Shown here in pieces: positions 45,403-56,829 of a stretch of DNA of 64,000 nucleotides. A model generated the notes under the pieces. The model worked only from the letters and a program-made list of their open reading frames with translations, was not told the DNA's origin and ran no database searches. The DNA lies in contig CM050447.1 of NCBI GenBank assembly GCA_027563935.2, positions 77,857,461 to 77,921,460 of the forward strand. Reading direction: 5' to 3'. Positions within the stretch are counted from its first letter, which is position 1. Each line of letters starts with the position of its first letter. The position numbers were made by a program, and so were the translations under genes. This DNA comes from Costus lasius. Taxonomy: Eukaryota > Streptophyta > Magnoliopsida > Zingiberales > Costaceae.

Positions 45403-47105
45403 TGAAAGTGCCCCTTAGATTAGGGGGGTCCCCTTCTAGGGGGAGCATAACCCTAAAGCATATGGCGCATAAAATTTTCTTCTTGCGGAACTAGGGTTAT
45501 AGGATCGATATGCATGCTAAAAGATCAACTTGATAATAAGAAAACAATCATACCATCGCCATGGAGAAGATGTTTCCTTGGAAGCAAAGATCAAAGTAGA
45601 TCTTCTCCTTGTCGTCACACACAAGATGATGTCGCTATCTCTCTTGGTGCTCCTTGTGCTAGCAAGGTTCCAAGAGGTCCTTGTCGAGTGAAGGGAAAAT
45701 GAGATCTCTTTCTTCTTGGCCGAATCCTCCTCAACCTTCAAAGCATCGCCACACTCACGAGAGAGACGAGAGGAATATGGGCGAGAGAAATATGAGTGAG
45801 CGAAAATAGAGTATATTCTATTTTGATGAGCGCACTCTCCAAATGGAGATCATGGTTACTAAAAATAGTAACCACTCCTCACCACAACGTTCACGCCAAG
45901 TGAACTTGTCGCCTACTCCTCTCCCTATGAACCAAGCGCTCATTTAGTGAGCCGGTTCACTTTGGTTCGGTTTAAGAACCAATCAAGCCAATGATCTAGT
46001 CTAGATCTTAAATAAACCCTAAGGTTCACGATCTAACCGTCGATCTCAACGATGCCCCTGATCTGACCGATCTGGCATGCATTCTCTCGATCGAAGCTTA
46101 CCGATCTCAAGCCCTAATCAATCAAACATGATCAGACTAGATCTCACTCACAATCAGAGATTAAATCCCTTTAAACTGAACCCAAACAATTCAGTCCACA
46201 CGATCTGACTTAAGTAAGCCATATCATCAAATTGTGCGACCCTAAGGGTTTCCTTTAAATGTCGGTAACGATAACTCGCGTTATCACGATCAGTGAGGGG
46301 TATCTAGCAACACATCACTATCTCCCGATATAAAGAAATGAGTCTTCCAAGACTACACCCAAACCACAGCACAAGTGTGAATCAAATCACAAGGCATGCA
46401 TATTTCCTTTGCCACTGGATGTTCTTATTGGACAAGCCTGTCAAGCTTGTAATTCCAATATGATGAGCATGATTAGAACAGATGAACACTGTCACCTGGG
46501 TATGGCCATACACTCTCTCAATCATCTCATCCAGGGGGCCCCTTTAGAACATCACACTCCTTAAACAAGGAGACGGCAATCCTATGTCTATCACTAGTGC
46601 TCTAACCTGACTCAAGCTCATCATCCAAGATAGTCTATAATCATTATGTTTCAAATGATATTGAACTACCTCAAAACAATGACAATCATCATTTAGAAAC
46701 ACAAGTGATCTCAAGTCAGAGGAAATGTGCCACTTGTCATAATCAAGGAATATTCACATTGTGACAAACAATTGAACATCCTCGTAGGGTCTGTCCAGTA
46801 CATCCAATGTACCCATGAGTCTATAATCATATTCCATGCTCGAAGCATCCTATAAGATTAGAACACATATTAGTCTTAACCATATCAAGGCTGTCTCATG
46901 TTCACCAAGATATATCGACTAAGGACATAATAGCTTGTCAGCCCAGCTGAACAGCTTTGAGACATTATTCAGAAGAACATATATTGCAGCAGACAATGTA
47001 GCTAACTGAATAACAACCATGCCTTTATAAACTTAAGAGTTTATTACATGATACAGATACATTCCCACAGGCCTCAAACATTAGCCTTAAGGGCATACCC
47101 CAACA
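45403..47105 (-). mobile_element. Copia 2 5' LTR
   Basis: 1,703 bp, essentially the same as the 3' LTR, followed by ggtac (47,106-47,110). Confidence 0.97.
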
Positions 47106-47110
47106 GGTAC

Positions 47111-47490
47111 TACCATTAAATTTTCTGTTCAGTAGGGAATCAAAATTTACGGCCGTGATTTTAATTACAGCTCTGCCGTAAAACATTATGTATAGAAAGC
47201 GAATAAGATTACGGGCGTGATATTTATCACACCCCCCCCCTGTGAAAGTTTCTATAACAAAACTTCCTCACATTACAGGTGTGACATAAATAACGGCATG
47301 CCCATAAAAAAAATTTTTAATCAAATTACAGGTGTGAAAATTTTCATGCCCCTACCGTGAAACCCTATATATAGAAAAGTCCAAAAATTACGAGTGTGAA
47401 ATAATCATGGCACACCCGTAAAAGTCTCTGTTCAATAAGGATGCAAAATTATGGCCGTAATAAAAATTACGACCAGGCCATAATTTCTGC
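47111..47490. repeat. Internal ATTACGG array of element B (right part)
   Basis: Units such as tttacggccgtgatttt...ctgccgtaaa, attacgggcgtgatatttatcac and aattatggccgtaataaaaattacgacc. The left part, with the copia 2 insertion point between, is 37,930-37,961. It lies between the pol end and the third ORF. A run of nine or ten C is at about 47,231. Confidence 0.75.
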
Positions 47491-47626
47491 GTAAGCTCCA
47501 AAAATAACTATTTCGAAGTAAAATATATTTTTGGCACACCTACAAAGCAGAAAGACAAAGATTAATACTAGAAAAATATTAAAATAGTAAAAAATAAAGG
47601 AAATTAAAATAGAAAAAACAAAAGTA

Positions 47627-47682
47627 AGAATGCTTGGGTTGTCTCCCAAGAAGCGCTAAGTTTAAGGTCGCTAGCTCAACCG
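47627..47682 (-). other. Conserved post-pol hairpin block, element B
   Basis: Minus: GGTTGAGCTAGCGACC, AGCGCTTCTTGGGAGACAAC, CCAAGCATTC. The stem CTTGGG/CCCAAG is intact. It follows the pol stop by about 45 bp. Confidence 0.75.
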
Positions 47683-47725
47683 AAGATCGTCATCATCATG
47701 TAAGCAGTGGAGGATTTGAGAGCTT

Positions 47726-48971
47726 CTAGTTGACACCTTCTTCAATAGGTTCTGACATATAGTAATGTTTCAGGCACTGACCATTAACTGTGAAGTTCCC
47801 TATTCTTTCATTCCAAATCTCAATAGCGCCATAAGGATAAATTTTAACAATCTTGAAAGAACCTGACCACCTCATTCTTAGTTTTCCAGGAAAGAGCCTC
47901 AATCTAGAGTTAAAAAGTAAAACGAGGTCACCTTCTTAAAAATCTTTTTTGACGATATGGCGGTCATGCCACTTCTTGGTTCTTTCTTTGTAAATCCTCG
48001 CACTCTCAATTGCATTCATCCTGATTTCTTCCAAATCATCAATTTGCAATCTCCTTTTCTCCCTAGCAGATTTTAAATCATAATTTAAAGTCTTTATCGC
48101 CCAATAAGCTTTATGTTCCAACTCAACCGGGAGATGACATGATTTACCATATACAAGCTGATAAGGTGACATACCAATTGGAGTCTTGAATACAGTCCTG
48201 TATGCCCAAACGTATCATCCAGCTTCATGGACCAATCTTTCCTTGATCGAGAAACAGTTTTTTCAATAATTTTCTTTAATTCCCTATTGAAAATTTCTAC
48301 TTGGCCATTTGTTTCTGGGTGATAAGGAGTTGATACTTTATGCTTCACCCCATATTTACTCAACAGTGCAGAGAATTTTTGCTCTATAAAGTGGGATCCA
48401 CCATCACTTATAACAACTCGTGGAACTCCAAACCTCAGAAATATTATCCTTCTGAACAACTTGATAACTACGCGAGAATCGTTGGTCTAATCTGCCACAG
48501 CTTCAACCCACTTTGACACGTAATCAACTGCTACAAGGATGTACTTATTATCACATGAGGTTGGGAAGGGACCCATGTAGTCAATTCCCCACATATCAAA
48601 TATCTCTATTTCCAAAATATTACTTAGTGGCATCTCATCACGTCTAGATATGTTTCTTGTCTACTGGCATTCTTCACATGAAAGAATAAAATTCCATGCA
48701 TCTTTAAAAAGAGTCAACCAGAAGAAACCTGACTGAAGCACTTTGAAAGCAGTCTTAGACGAACTGGCATGTCCTCCATAAGTAGAACCATGGCAATGAA
48801 AGAGTACATCCTTGAACATTTGCTCTGGCAGACATCTCCTGTATAACCCATCTGCACATGTCTTAAATAGAAAAGGATCCTCCCATAAATAATGTCTTAC
48901 TTCTGACAAAAATTTCTTTCTACCCTGATAATTCAAGTTAGCAGGTAAAATATCAAACACCAATTAGTTTA
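47726..48971 (-). pseudogene. Element B integrase remnant
   Basis: Minus-strand pieces in order: zinc-binding region (LFHCHGSTYGGHASSSKTAF ... FILSCEECQ, HHCC type), catalytic core with [14 protein letters not shown] and the [20 protein letters not shown] block, then [34 protein letters not shown] and a C-terminal [14 protein letters not shown] that ends at a stop at 47,726. Stops and frameshifts separate the pieces (open parts 48,661-48,963, 48,094-48,459, 47,936-48,172). The upstream pol is missing: at 48,972 the sequence changes abruptly to the LTR of element C. Confidence 0.85.
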
Positions 48972-50143
48972 TGTTGTGTCCGCAAGTGCACGGATACTCG
49001 AAGTAATAAAAGATATCGAACCACAGAGACCTCGTTTGTTAAGTACCAAGGAATTAATTTCTTACTAGTTAGGCAATCAAATATGATGTAAGCAAATGAT
49101 CAAAAATTGCACGAAAAATCAGATAGGAGAGGTGGGACTAGGGTTTCATCCACCTTAATTTCAATGACTAGATATAAATAAGTGTTTGTCAGTTTATACT
49201 TATTATGATAAAGATATAATTTACTTGATAAAGAAATTATCTCGCTTTCGCGCAGACAATTTTCAAGGAATAACCCTTGCTTTTGCGCAGGACTATTCAG
49301 TGCTATAGATAAGTAAACCTTGTCAAAGAAATTTAGAATCACTTTCATGCATTCAATTTCAATGTCAATATCTCAAGTGAATACTAAATATTTTCATACT
49401 TTAGATTCACGGGTTCTACCTAAGGGTTTCTAATGATCCAATACCAAATTTCTTGTGATATTTTCTTATTTAACTCATTAATATTTCCTAGATCAGATTA
49501 TCAACAAGAAGATAAACTTCTAAAATCTAGAAATAAGAACAAACATAATTTCTTACGATGAATTCCTAAATCTCAATTTTAGGGTTCCAAGTACTGCGAA
49601 TCACTTTTCAGTCTATATCACAAAACTCTAACACATGTTGACAATTGAAACTAGAAAAGATTAAAAACAATCATCACTTAAGTAGAATTATCATAACAAA
49701 AATATCTTGACGAAATAAGGATCATCTAGTCATTATGAAATTAAGGGGATTAAAACCCCTGTCCCAAAAGGTATTTAAGCTAGCATGGTTGAAGAATTAC
49801 AAAATGTCATTGTTTAGAATGATCATAAATTGAAGAAGAACAGAAAATTTACTAAACACGGGGCTGTAATGAAAAATTACAGCCCGTAATCTTTGCTTTT
49901 GAATGCGATGAACAGTGTGACGACCACGTTTTCGTTGATTTCTCCTTCTTCCGATCTACTTTCACTCTGAAACTTCTAGGGTATGTTCTCCTCCTTCAGG
50001 CGTAGCTTTCCCTCTAATTTCATGGCTAATGGTGCTCTGTTCACTTCCCCGAGATGAACCCTAAGGCGACGGTGAAAAACTCAATTTCTCTCTGAATCGT
50101 CAATCCAAAATTGGGGCTCTTGGTTCGGTGATCTTCTCCTCTT

Positions 50144-50151
50144 CTTATAGA
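50144..50151 (-). promoter_or_regulatory. TATA-like box, element C LTR
   Basis: Minus AAACTCTATAAGAAGAGG, about 110 bp downstream (in element sense) of the palindrome array. Confidence 0.55.
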
Positions 50152-50259
50152 GTTTTTCCCTTTTTACAGTTTTTGAAATTGTAGTATAAATCATCCGGAA
50201 TCACCATCGCAAGAATCGGGCTATAGTAACACTGGGAAAATCGGTTAAAGTCGGCCACT

Positions 50260-50560
50260 TGAGTCATAATTACGGCCCGTGAAAATGTTTACGGCAGTGT
50301 CATAATTCCTTCTGTGAAGAATCTGAAAAGAAACATGGGCTGTAATATGAACCACGGCAGTGCCGTGTAATGCTTCAAAATCCTTCCCGATAGAATTACA
50401 GCCGTAACTATAATACGGCAGTGCCATATTTCCTTCTAGACAAAAATCGACCATAATTACGGCAGGTCTCATAAATTACGGTGGTGCCATGGTTTATTCT
50501 GTGGGTTCAATAAAACTACGGTATCGTAATATACATTACAGCTCTGCCATAATTTGGTGT
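50260..50560. repeat. ATTACGG array in element C LTR
   Basis: About five units, for example attacggcccgtgaaaatgtttacggcagtgtcataat and aattacggcaggtc...attacggtggtgccat. Confidence 0.78.
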
Positions 50561-50808
50561 GAAGCTCCGATTTTTGTGAAATTTGACATGTAACCTTCTC
50601 TTGATGATTGGAATTTGTCTATGCACTAGAATTGCTCGAAAACTCTTTAAAATAATGCCTTTTTTCCTAAAAATGATCAAAAACAAGAAAAGGTATAGAT
50701 TCCGCAATATTTGATAAATAAGGCATAAAAATAAGCAAAAGAGCATGAATATGACACCAAAAGACCAATCAAATGACACAAAATATACTATGAATTTTCG
50801 TGTCATCA

Positions 50809-52680
50809 AATATATAAGGCTCAAACTTTGCTTGTCCTCAAGCAAAATCAAAATTGATCAAAGGGAATAAACTTTCTTATGAAGACAAGCAAAGGGAATT
50901 CCACCAAATGCTTCATAAAATTTCAAATAAACATATTATCTTCTGAATTTAATCCTCAAGATCTATAACTTAATCAAATAAAATTTTGCAACTCGTAAAT
51001 AGAATTTCAATCTCAAGATTTCACCCAGTTTTAGTTCAAATCCACCATACTTTTGTTTATAGGAATAGGATTTCTAAGATTTGTTTCCACTCAAAATATT
51101 TTAGTTCCTCCCTTTTTGTATCGTTCATATTCTCTAATTCGATTGCCAGCTTTTTTTTCTGGTGACGAATTTAGAGTACACTGATCACATAACCAGTATA
51201 ATAGAACTCATATCTCTTTGCTAGGAAAAATCTTACTTGAGATAGCGGAGTTAATGTGAAATGATTTCTCTCCATGGCATGTACCCACATAGATACATAT
51301 TTTTTTTACTTGGACTTCAACTTTTAACTTCGGTACCACCGCAAATTAACACGATGCTAAAATGAGAAGTCATTATCTTTTTTAAAAAAAAATTTTGACT
51401 TCAACCCATGTCTTTGGTACCACTGCCAATTTTACGCAGTGCCAAGGGAGTCACCTCTCTCTATATTGGATCATGGAATCTTTCTTCCCAACAAATAGCA
51501 AATAGATTGTACATCAACTAAGTTAATCAATTGATATCAATTCAAATATCATACTCATATGCTCGTTTTATTCAAAGAAGTAGCTTCACTCTTAGATCAT
51601 ATTCATTAAACAATACATCTACCCAAAATTTCATGCATCAATCAATGAAAAATTCCAATAGGCAGATATATATTAAAAAAATGAATTCATCATAATAGGT
51701 CCATCCCTAATCACAGGCATGGTCATATTCGTCATCAAGAAAATTAAATTGTCAACAGGAGTTTCACAAAATCATACCACACTTTAACACTATAGCATAT
51801 GAACAAAACAAAGGAAACTGCATATGTCAAGTTTAACAACAACGTTATACAATCATCATGTATCAGGATGCACCTACACAAGGTTCTCAATGCCATCAGA
51901 TATCAAAATATCATACAACCATATCGAACTCAATATCAAAATAACAAGTTCAAAATATTTCAATACAACCAAATCGAATTTATAGTTCAGAATCATGAAA
52001 AAGCAGTGAAGACCAATAGCAGCGGACAAAAGAAGTTTGATCAAGTCATCCTTCCCTATAAAAACATTAATCATCAATAGAAATATAAAATGAATAAGGA
52101 ACAAGTAAGGAAGAAAATACTCACAGAGCTCTAGTTATCTACATTAGATTCTATTTCCTCGGTGTCCACAAGAGCAGCATCCATGGGATCATCATGCTCC
52201 CCTCCTTGGTCTCCATCATCATCGCCACCACCTCCCCTGGTATCTTCATAGCCGTGATTCTATTCTTGACAAAGCTTTCTAGAAATGGACATCAGTTAAA
52301 TCAAAACTCAATCAAAGCTAGCGACTGAGCAGTGCTTGAACAGCAAGCTTCGCTTGTTCAAGGCTTCAAATTAGCAAAATATTGCACGAAAATTGCAAAA
52401 AAAAATTGTTTAGGAAGAGTTGCCGGTGATCCAAGATGTGATTACCAGCAAAAATTTCTAGATTTGATGAAGAATCAGAAGAAAAATGGAAAGGGGCAGA
52501 ATCTCATGCAGGCAAACTGAAAATACCTAGATTTGGCCGGAGAACACCAAATCAAAGCTCAGAAATGGACGGAAAGGATCGCCGGTGCATTTTGAGGGCA
52601 AGGGCAAGCCGGAATCTCGAGGTTGGCACAAGAACGAGTAGAAAAACAGGTGAAAAACCCTAAAAAGGGTCGCGGAATCA
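50809..52680 (-). other. Element C 3' untranslated region
   Basis: No coding frame and no trace of a third ORF, unlike element B. It carries the conserved 'ttcggtaccaccgc...' and 'tttggtaccactgccaattttacgcagtgccaag' block at 51,310-51,450. Confidence 0.6.
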
Positions 52681-52689
52681 CGCTGGATG

Positions 52690-53170
52690 GATAAAATTAC
52701 GGCTGTAATTTTCATTACGGCAGTGCTGTAATTTGTTCTCATTCAAAAATGTTCAAAAATATGGCCTGTGATAATGTTTACGACACCGCCGTAAAACAAC
52801 AAAAACTTTCTAAACAGAAATAAATCAAAATTACAACCGGTGAAAATATTTACGGTATTATCATAATACGCACCAAATTCTGAAAATCTTCTGGTAAGAA
52901 ACGGGCCAAAATTATGGCTAGTAAAATAGATTACGGTACTACCGTAAAAATCACAAAACTTTCTGGACGAAATTTGAATGCAATTACCGCACATGAAATT
53001 GCTTACGGTAGGGCCATAAAAGATGCAAAATTCTCGAGATAGTTTTCAAGCAAAATTACGGCACGTGGAAAGACTTACAGTACCACAGTAAAAATAACAA
53101 AACCTTCTAGTCGAAAATTAACTGAAATTACAGCTTGTAATGTAAATCACGATACTACCGTATTTCATAA
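52690..53170. repeat. Internal ATTACGG array of element C
   Basis: Seven or eight diverged units downstream of pol, for example attacggctgtaattttcattacggcagtgctgtaat and aattatggctagtaaaatagattacggtactaccgtaaa. Overlapping 70-80-codon minus frames are by-products. Confidence 0.78.
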
Positions 53171-53249
53171 AAAAAATCAATTTTACCTATAAAAAGAAAA
53201 GAAAAATTAGTTCTAGAAATAAACTAATATAGAAGAAACTAAAATAAGT

Positions 53250-53310
53250 GAGATTGCTTAGGTTGCCTCCCAAGAAGCGCTAATTTTTAAGGTCATTAGC
53301 TTGGCCGTTC
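53250..53310 (-). other. Conserved post-pol hairpin block, element C
   Basis: Minus: GGCCAAGCTAATGACC, AGCGCTTCTTGGGAGGCAAC, CTAAGCAATC, directly after the pol stop (53,316-53,318). The stem has one mismatch compared with A and B. Confidence 0.7.
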
Positions 53311-53315
53311 TACAC

Positions 53316-56300
53316 TTAGATCTCTTCGAGGTTCGTCAAGTTGAAATCTTTCTCCTTCCTCAATCTGTTTTTCTTGAAAATAATGTTTCAACCTCTGACC
53401 ATTAACTTTAAACTCCCCCGTTTTGTCACTCCATATATCCACAGCTCTGTAGAGTAGATTTTCTTAACCTGAAAAGGTCCAGACCATCGAGACTTAAGTT
53501 TACCAGGAAAAAGTCTCAATCTAGAATTAAACAAAAGAACAAAGTCGCCTGGTTGGAATTCTTTTCTAAGGATATGTTGATCATGCCATCTTTTAATCCT
53601 CTCTTTATAAATCCTCGCATTTTCGTAAGCGGAGAGTCTAATCTCATCTAGCTCGTTCAATTATAACTTTCATTTTTCCCCGCGTTCTTTAGGTCAAAAT
53701 TCAGTGCTTTGATCGCCCAGAACACCTTATGCTCGAGCTCTACAGGTAGATGACAAGATTTACCATAAACCAATTGGAACAAAGACATACCTATTGGAGT
53801 TTTGAATGTGGTACGGTAAGCTCAAAGTGCATCATCAAGTTTGGATGCCCAATCTTTTCTCGTGCGTGACACAGTCTTTTCCAAGATTCCCTTGATTTCT
53901 CTATTTGATATCATAACTTGTCCACTTGTTTGAGGGTGATAAGGTGTTGCAACTCTATGATTTACCCGTGGTGTTGCAAATCGTGGGAACTTTTGTTTCT
54001 AAGCAAAGCTGAGAACTTTTGTTCTATAAAATGTGAGCCACATCACTAATCACTACTCGTGGTGTTGCAAATCATGGGAAGATAATCTTTTTAAACAATT
54101 TAACAACAACTCTAGAATCATTGATAGGAGAGGCAAGAGCTTCAACCCACTGAAACATAATCAACTGCCACAAGTATGTATTTATTACCTACAGATGATG
54201 GAAAAACCATGAAATCTATTCCCCAAACATCAAATATCTCAACCTCAAGAATAGTGGACAGTGGCATCTCATGTCTTCTATTCATGTTCCCTGTCTTTTG
54301 ACATCTATCACAGGATAAAATAAAATTTCTAGCATCTTTAAAAATTGAGGGCCAATAAAATCCTGATTGTAAAACTTTAAAAGCGGTCTTCTGAGTACTA
54401 ACATGCCCTCCATATGAAGATCCATGACACTGAAATAATATATTTGTGATTTCCTCTTCAGGTATACATCTCCTAAAAATTCCATCTGCACATCTCCTAA
54501 AAACATAAGGCTCATCCCAAAAATAGTTTTTTACCTCAGCTAAGAATCTCTTCTTTCCTTGATAACTCAAATTAGGAGGAAAAACATTAGCTACTAAGTA
54601 ATTTACTATATCAGCATACCATGGAGCCTTGATCTGTTCAATAGCTAAGAGTTGTTCTTCAGGAAAGGAATCATTAATTATATCACTCTTTTCAGTATCT
54701 ACCAATATCCTCGAAAGATGATCTGTAACAAAGTCTTCTGAACCCTTTTTATCCTTAATTTCCAAATCAAACTCTTGCAAGAGTAGAATCCATCTAAGCA
54801 AGTGTGGTTTACTATCCTTTTTTGCATTAAGTACCTCAACGCAACATGATCAGTGTACACCACAACTTTTGAGTTAATCAAGTATGATCTAAATTTATCA
54901 AAAGCAAACACAATAGCCAAAAGTTCTTTCTCAGTTGTGGTATAATTCCTCTGTGTATCATCCAAGGTCTTACTAGTATAATAAATGACATAAGGTTTTT
55001 TCTCTTTTCTCTGACCAAGAACTGCTCCTACAGCATAATCACTGGCGTCACACATGAGCTTAAAGGGCAAACTCCACTCTGGTGGCTGAATGATGGGCGC
55101 CGAAATCAAGGCCTTCTTCAATTCCTGAAAAGCAGACAAACAACCTTCATCAAAAGAAAATTTGACATCTTTGCAAAGTAAATTTGTAAGAGGTCTAGCA
55201 AGTTTAGAGAAATCCTTGATGAATCGCCGGTAGAATCCTGCATGTCCTAGAAAACTTTGGATCTCCTTTACTATAGTGGGCAGCTCCAGTTTTTCTATCA
55301 CCTCAACTTTGGCCTTATCAACTTCAATCCCTATTTCTGAAATTATGTGCCCCAAAACTATCCCCTACCTAACCATGAAATGACACTTTTCCCAAATAAG
55401 CACAAGGTTAGTTTCTTTACACCTCTGCAAAACTCGAGATAAGTTAGCCAAATAATCATCAAAAGAAGAACCGTATACAGAGAAATCATCCATAAAGACA
55501 TCCATAAAATCCTTAATAAAGTCAGAAAAAATAGCCATCATTACACCTCTGAAAAGTAGCAGGTGCATTACACAAACCAAAGGGCATTCTCTTATATGCA
55601 AAAGTACTATATGGGCAAGTGAAAGTGGTCTTATCTTGGTCATCAGGATGTATAGGAATTTGGAAAAATCCAGAATATCCATCTAAGAAACAAAAATGAG
55701 AATGGTTTGCAAGCCTTTCAACCATCTGATCAATAAAAGGTATGGGAAAATGGTCTTTCCTAGTGGTTGCATTTAATTTTCTATAATCTATGCACATGCG
55801 CCAACTAGTTACTGTTCTAACAGGAATCAATTCGTTATCTTTGTTTTTCATTACAGTTACCCCCCCCCCTAGGAACACAATGAAGAGGACTTACCCATTT
55901 ACTATCAGAAATAGGATAGATAATACCTGCATCAAGTAATTTTAGAACTTCCTTCTTCACAACTTCTTTTATAGAAGGGTTAAGTCTCCTCTGCATGTGG
56001 CTTGTGTTCCTCTTCCATCAAAATTTTATGCATACAAAAAGAGGGGTTAATTCCTTTTAAATCATCAATAGTGTACCCAATTACCTTCCTATGAATCCTC
56101 AATTCCTTGAGAAGCAAATTTGTCTCTCTTTTACTAAGCTGTGCATCAACAATAATAGGGTAAGTGGAATTAGGTCCAAGAAATTCATAACGAAGATTAT
56201 CAGGTAAAGCCTTAAGTTCTACTTTTGGAATTTTTTTCTTCCTCATTCTTTTTATCATCACAAACAGTGTAGTCTAGTAGATCATGAATTTCAGAATTGG

Positions 56301-56770
56301 TATCTATACTAGAGTCAAGAGCAGAATTAACATTCAAATCATAATCATATGCAGAAGTTTCAACAAATAAATCATTAAGATCATAGATAGTGTCATCTAT
56401 AGCATGTATACTACAGCAAGATCCATATGATGGTTTTTTTATGGTTTCATTCAAGTCATACTCAATTTTTTTATCTCCAATGTTAAGTGTGAGTTTACCA
56501 TTCTTTACATCAATAATCACCCCTGTGGCTAAGAACGGTCTACCAAGTATGATAGGAATCTTTGCATCTTCTTCCATCTCCATAACTACAAAATTTGCTG
56601 GAACAAAATACTTACCCACTTGGATGGGAACATCCTCAAGAATCTCTATAGGATACTTAACTGAACGATCAGCGAGCTGCAAAGATATAGAAGTTGGTTT
56701 GGGGCTCTCCCATGTCCAATTTCCTACAAATAAATAAAGGCATTAAACTAACACTAGCACCAAGATCACA
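53316..56770 (-). pseudogene. Element C protease-RT-RNase H-integrase, decayed
   Basis: The order is protease (DLGAS, 56,753-56,767; then KIPIILGRPFLAT), an acidic linker, RT core (RMCIDYRKLNATTRKDHFP; YSGFFQIPIHPDDQDKTTF; VFMDDFSVYG at about 55,480), RNase H (LMCDASDYAVGAVLGQR ... YTTTEKELLAIVFAFDKFR ... VVYTDH) and integrase ([28 protein letters not shown], then a badly decayed core and the [16 protein letters not shown] end). RT before integrase is diagnostic of Ty3/gypsy. Visible lesions: frameshift near 56,705, a C run at 55,860-55,868, frame change near 55,555, a stop near 55,360, and many in the integrase core, where a ~25-bp block (ggtgttgcaaatcgtgggaa) is duplicated at 53,970 and 54,062. 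Confidence 0.9.
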
Positions 56771-56829
56771 TAAGGCTCAGTCAAAAGCCATACTCCCAAT
56801 TGAACAAGGAATAGAGAAGCTACCTGAAT

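Larger units (their letters stand above)
37962..47105 (-). mobile_element. Copia element 2, full-length and apparently intact Ty1/copia retrotransposon
   Basis: 9,144 bp in minus orientation: 5' LTR 45,403-47,105, primer site, 1.8-kb leader, one uninterrupted gag-pol ORF, polypurine tract and 3' LTR 37,962-39,664. Both LTRs are 1,703 bp and I found a single difference (near 38,697 against 46,138). Flanked by ggtac. All parts needed for autonomous transposition are present. It is inserted in the internal palindrome array of element B. Confidence 0.97.
48972..50808 (-). mobile_element. Element C 3' LTR
   Basis: About 1,837 bp, plus ends tgttgtgtccgcaagtgcac and tgtcatca. The 3' junction 'aaggctcaaactttgcttgtcctcaagc' follows, as in element A. 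Minus TATA-like CTATAAGA at 50,144-50,151, with an ATTACGG array at 50,260-50,560 just upstream of it. It is related to the A LTR but lacks A's 5' extension. Confidence 0.85.
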
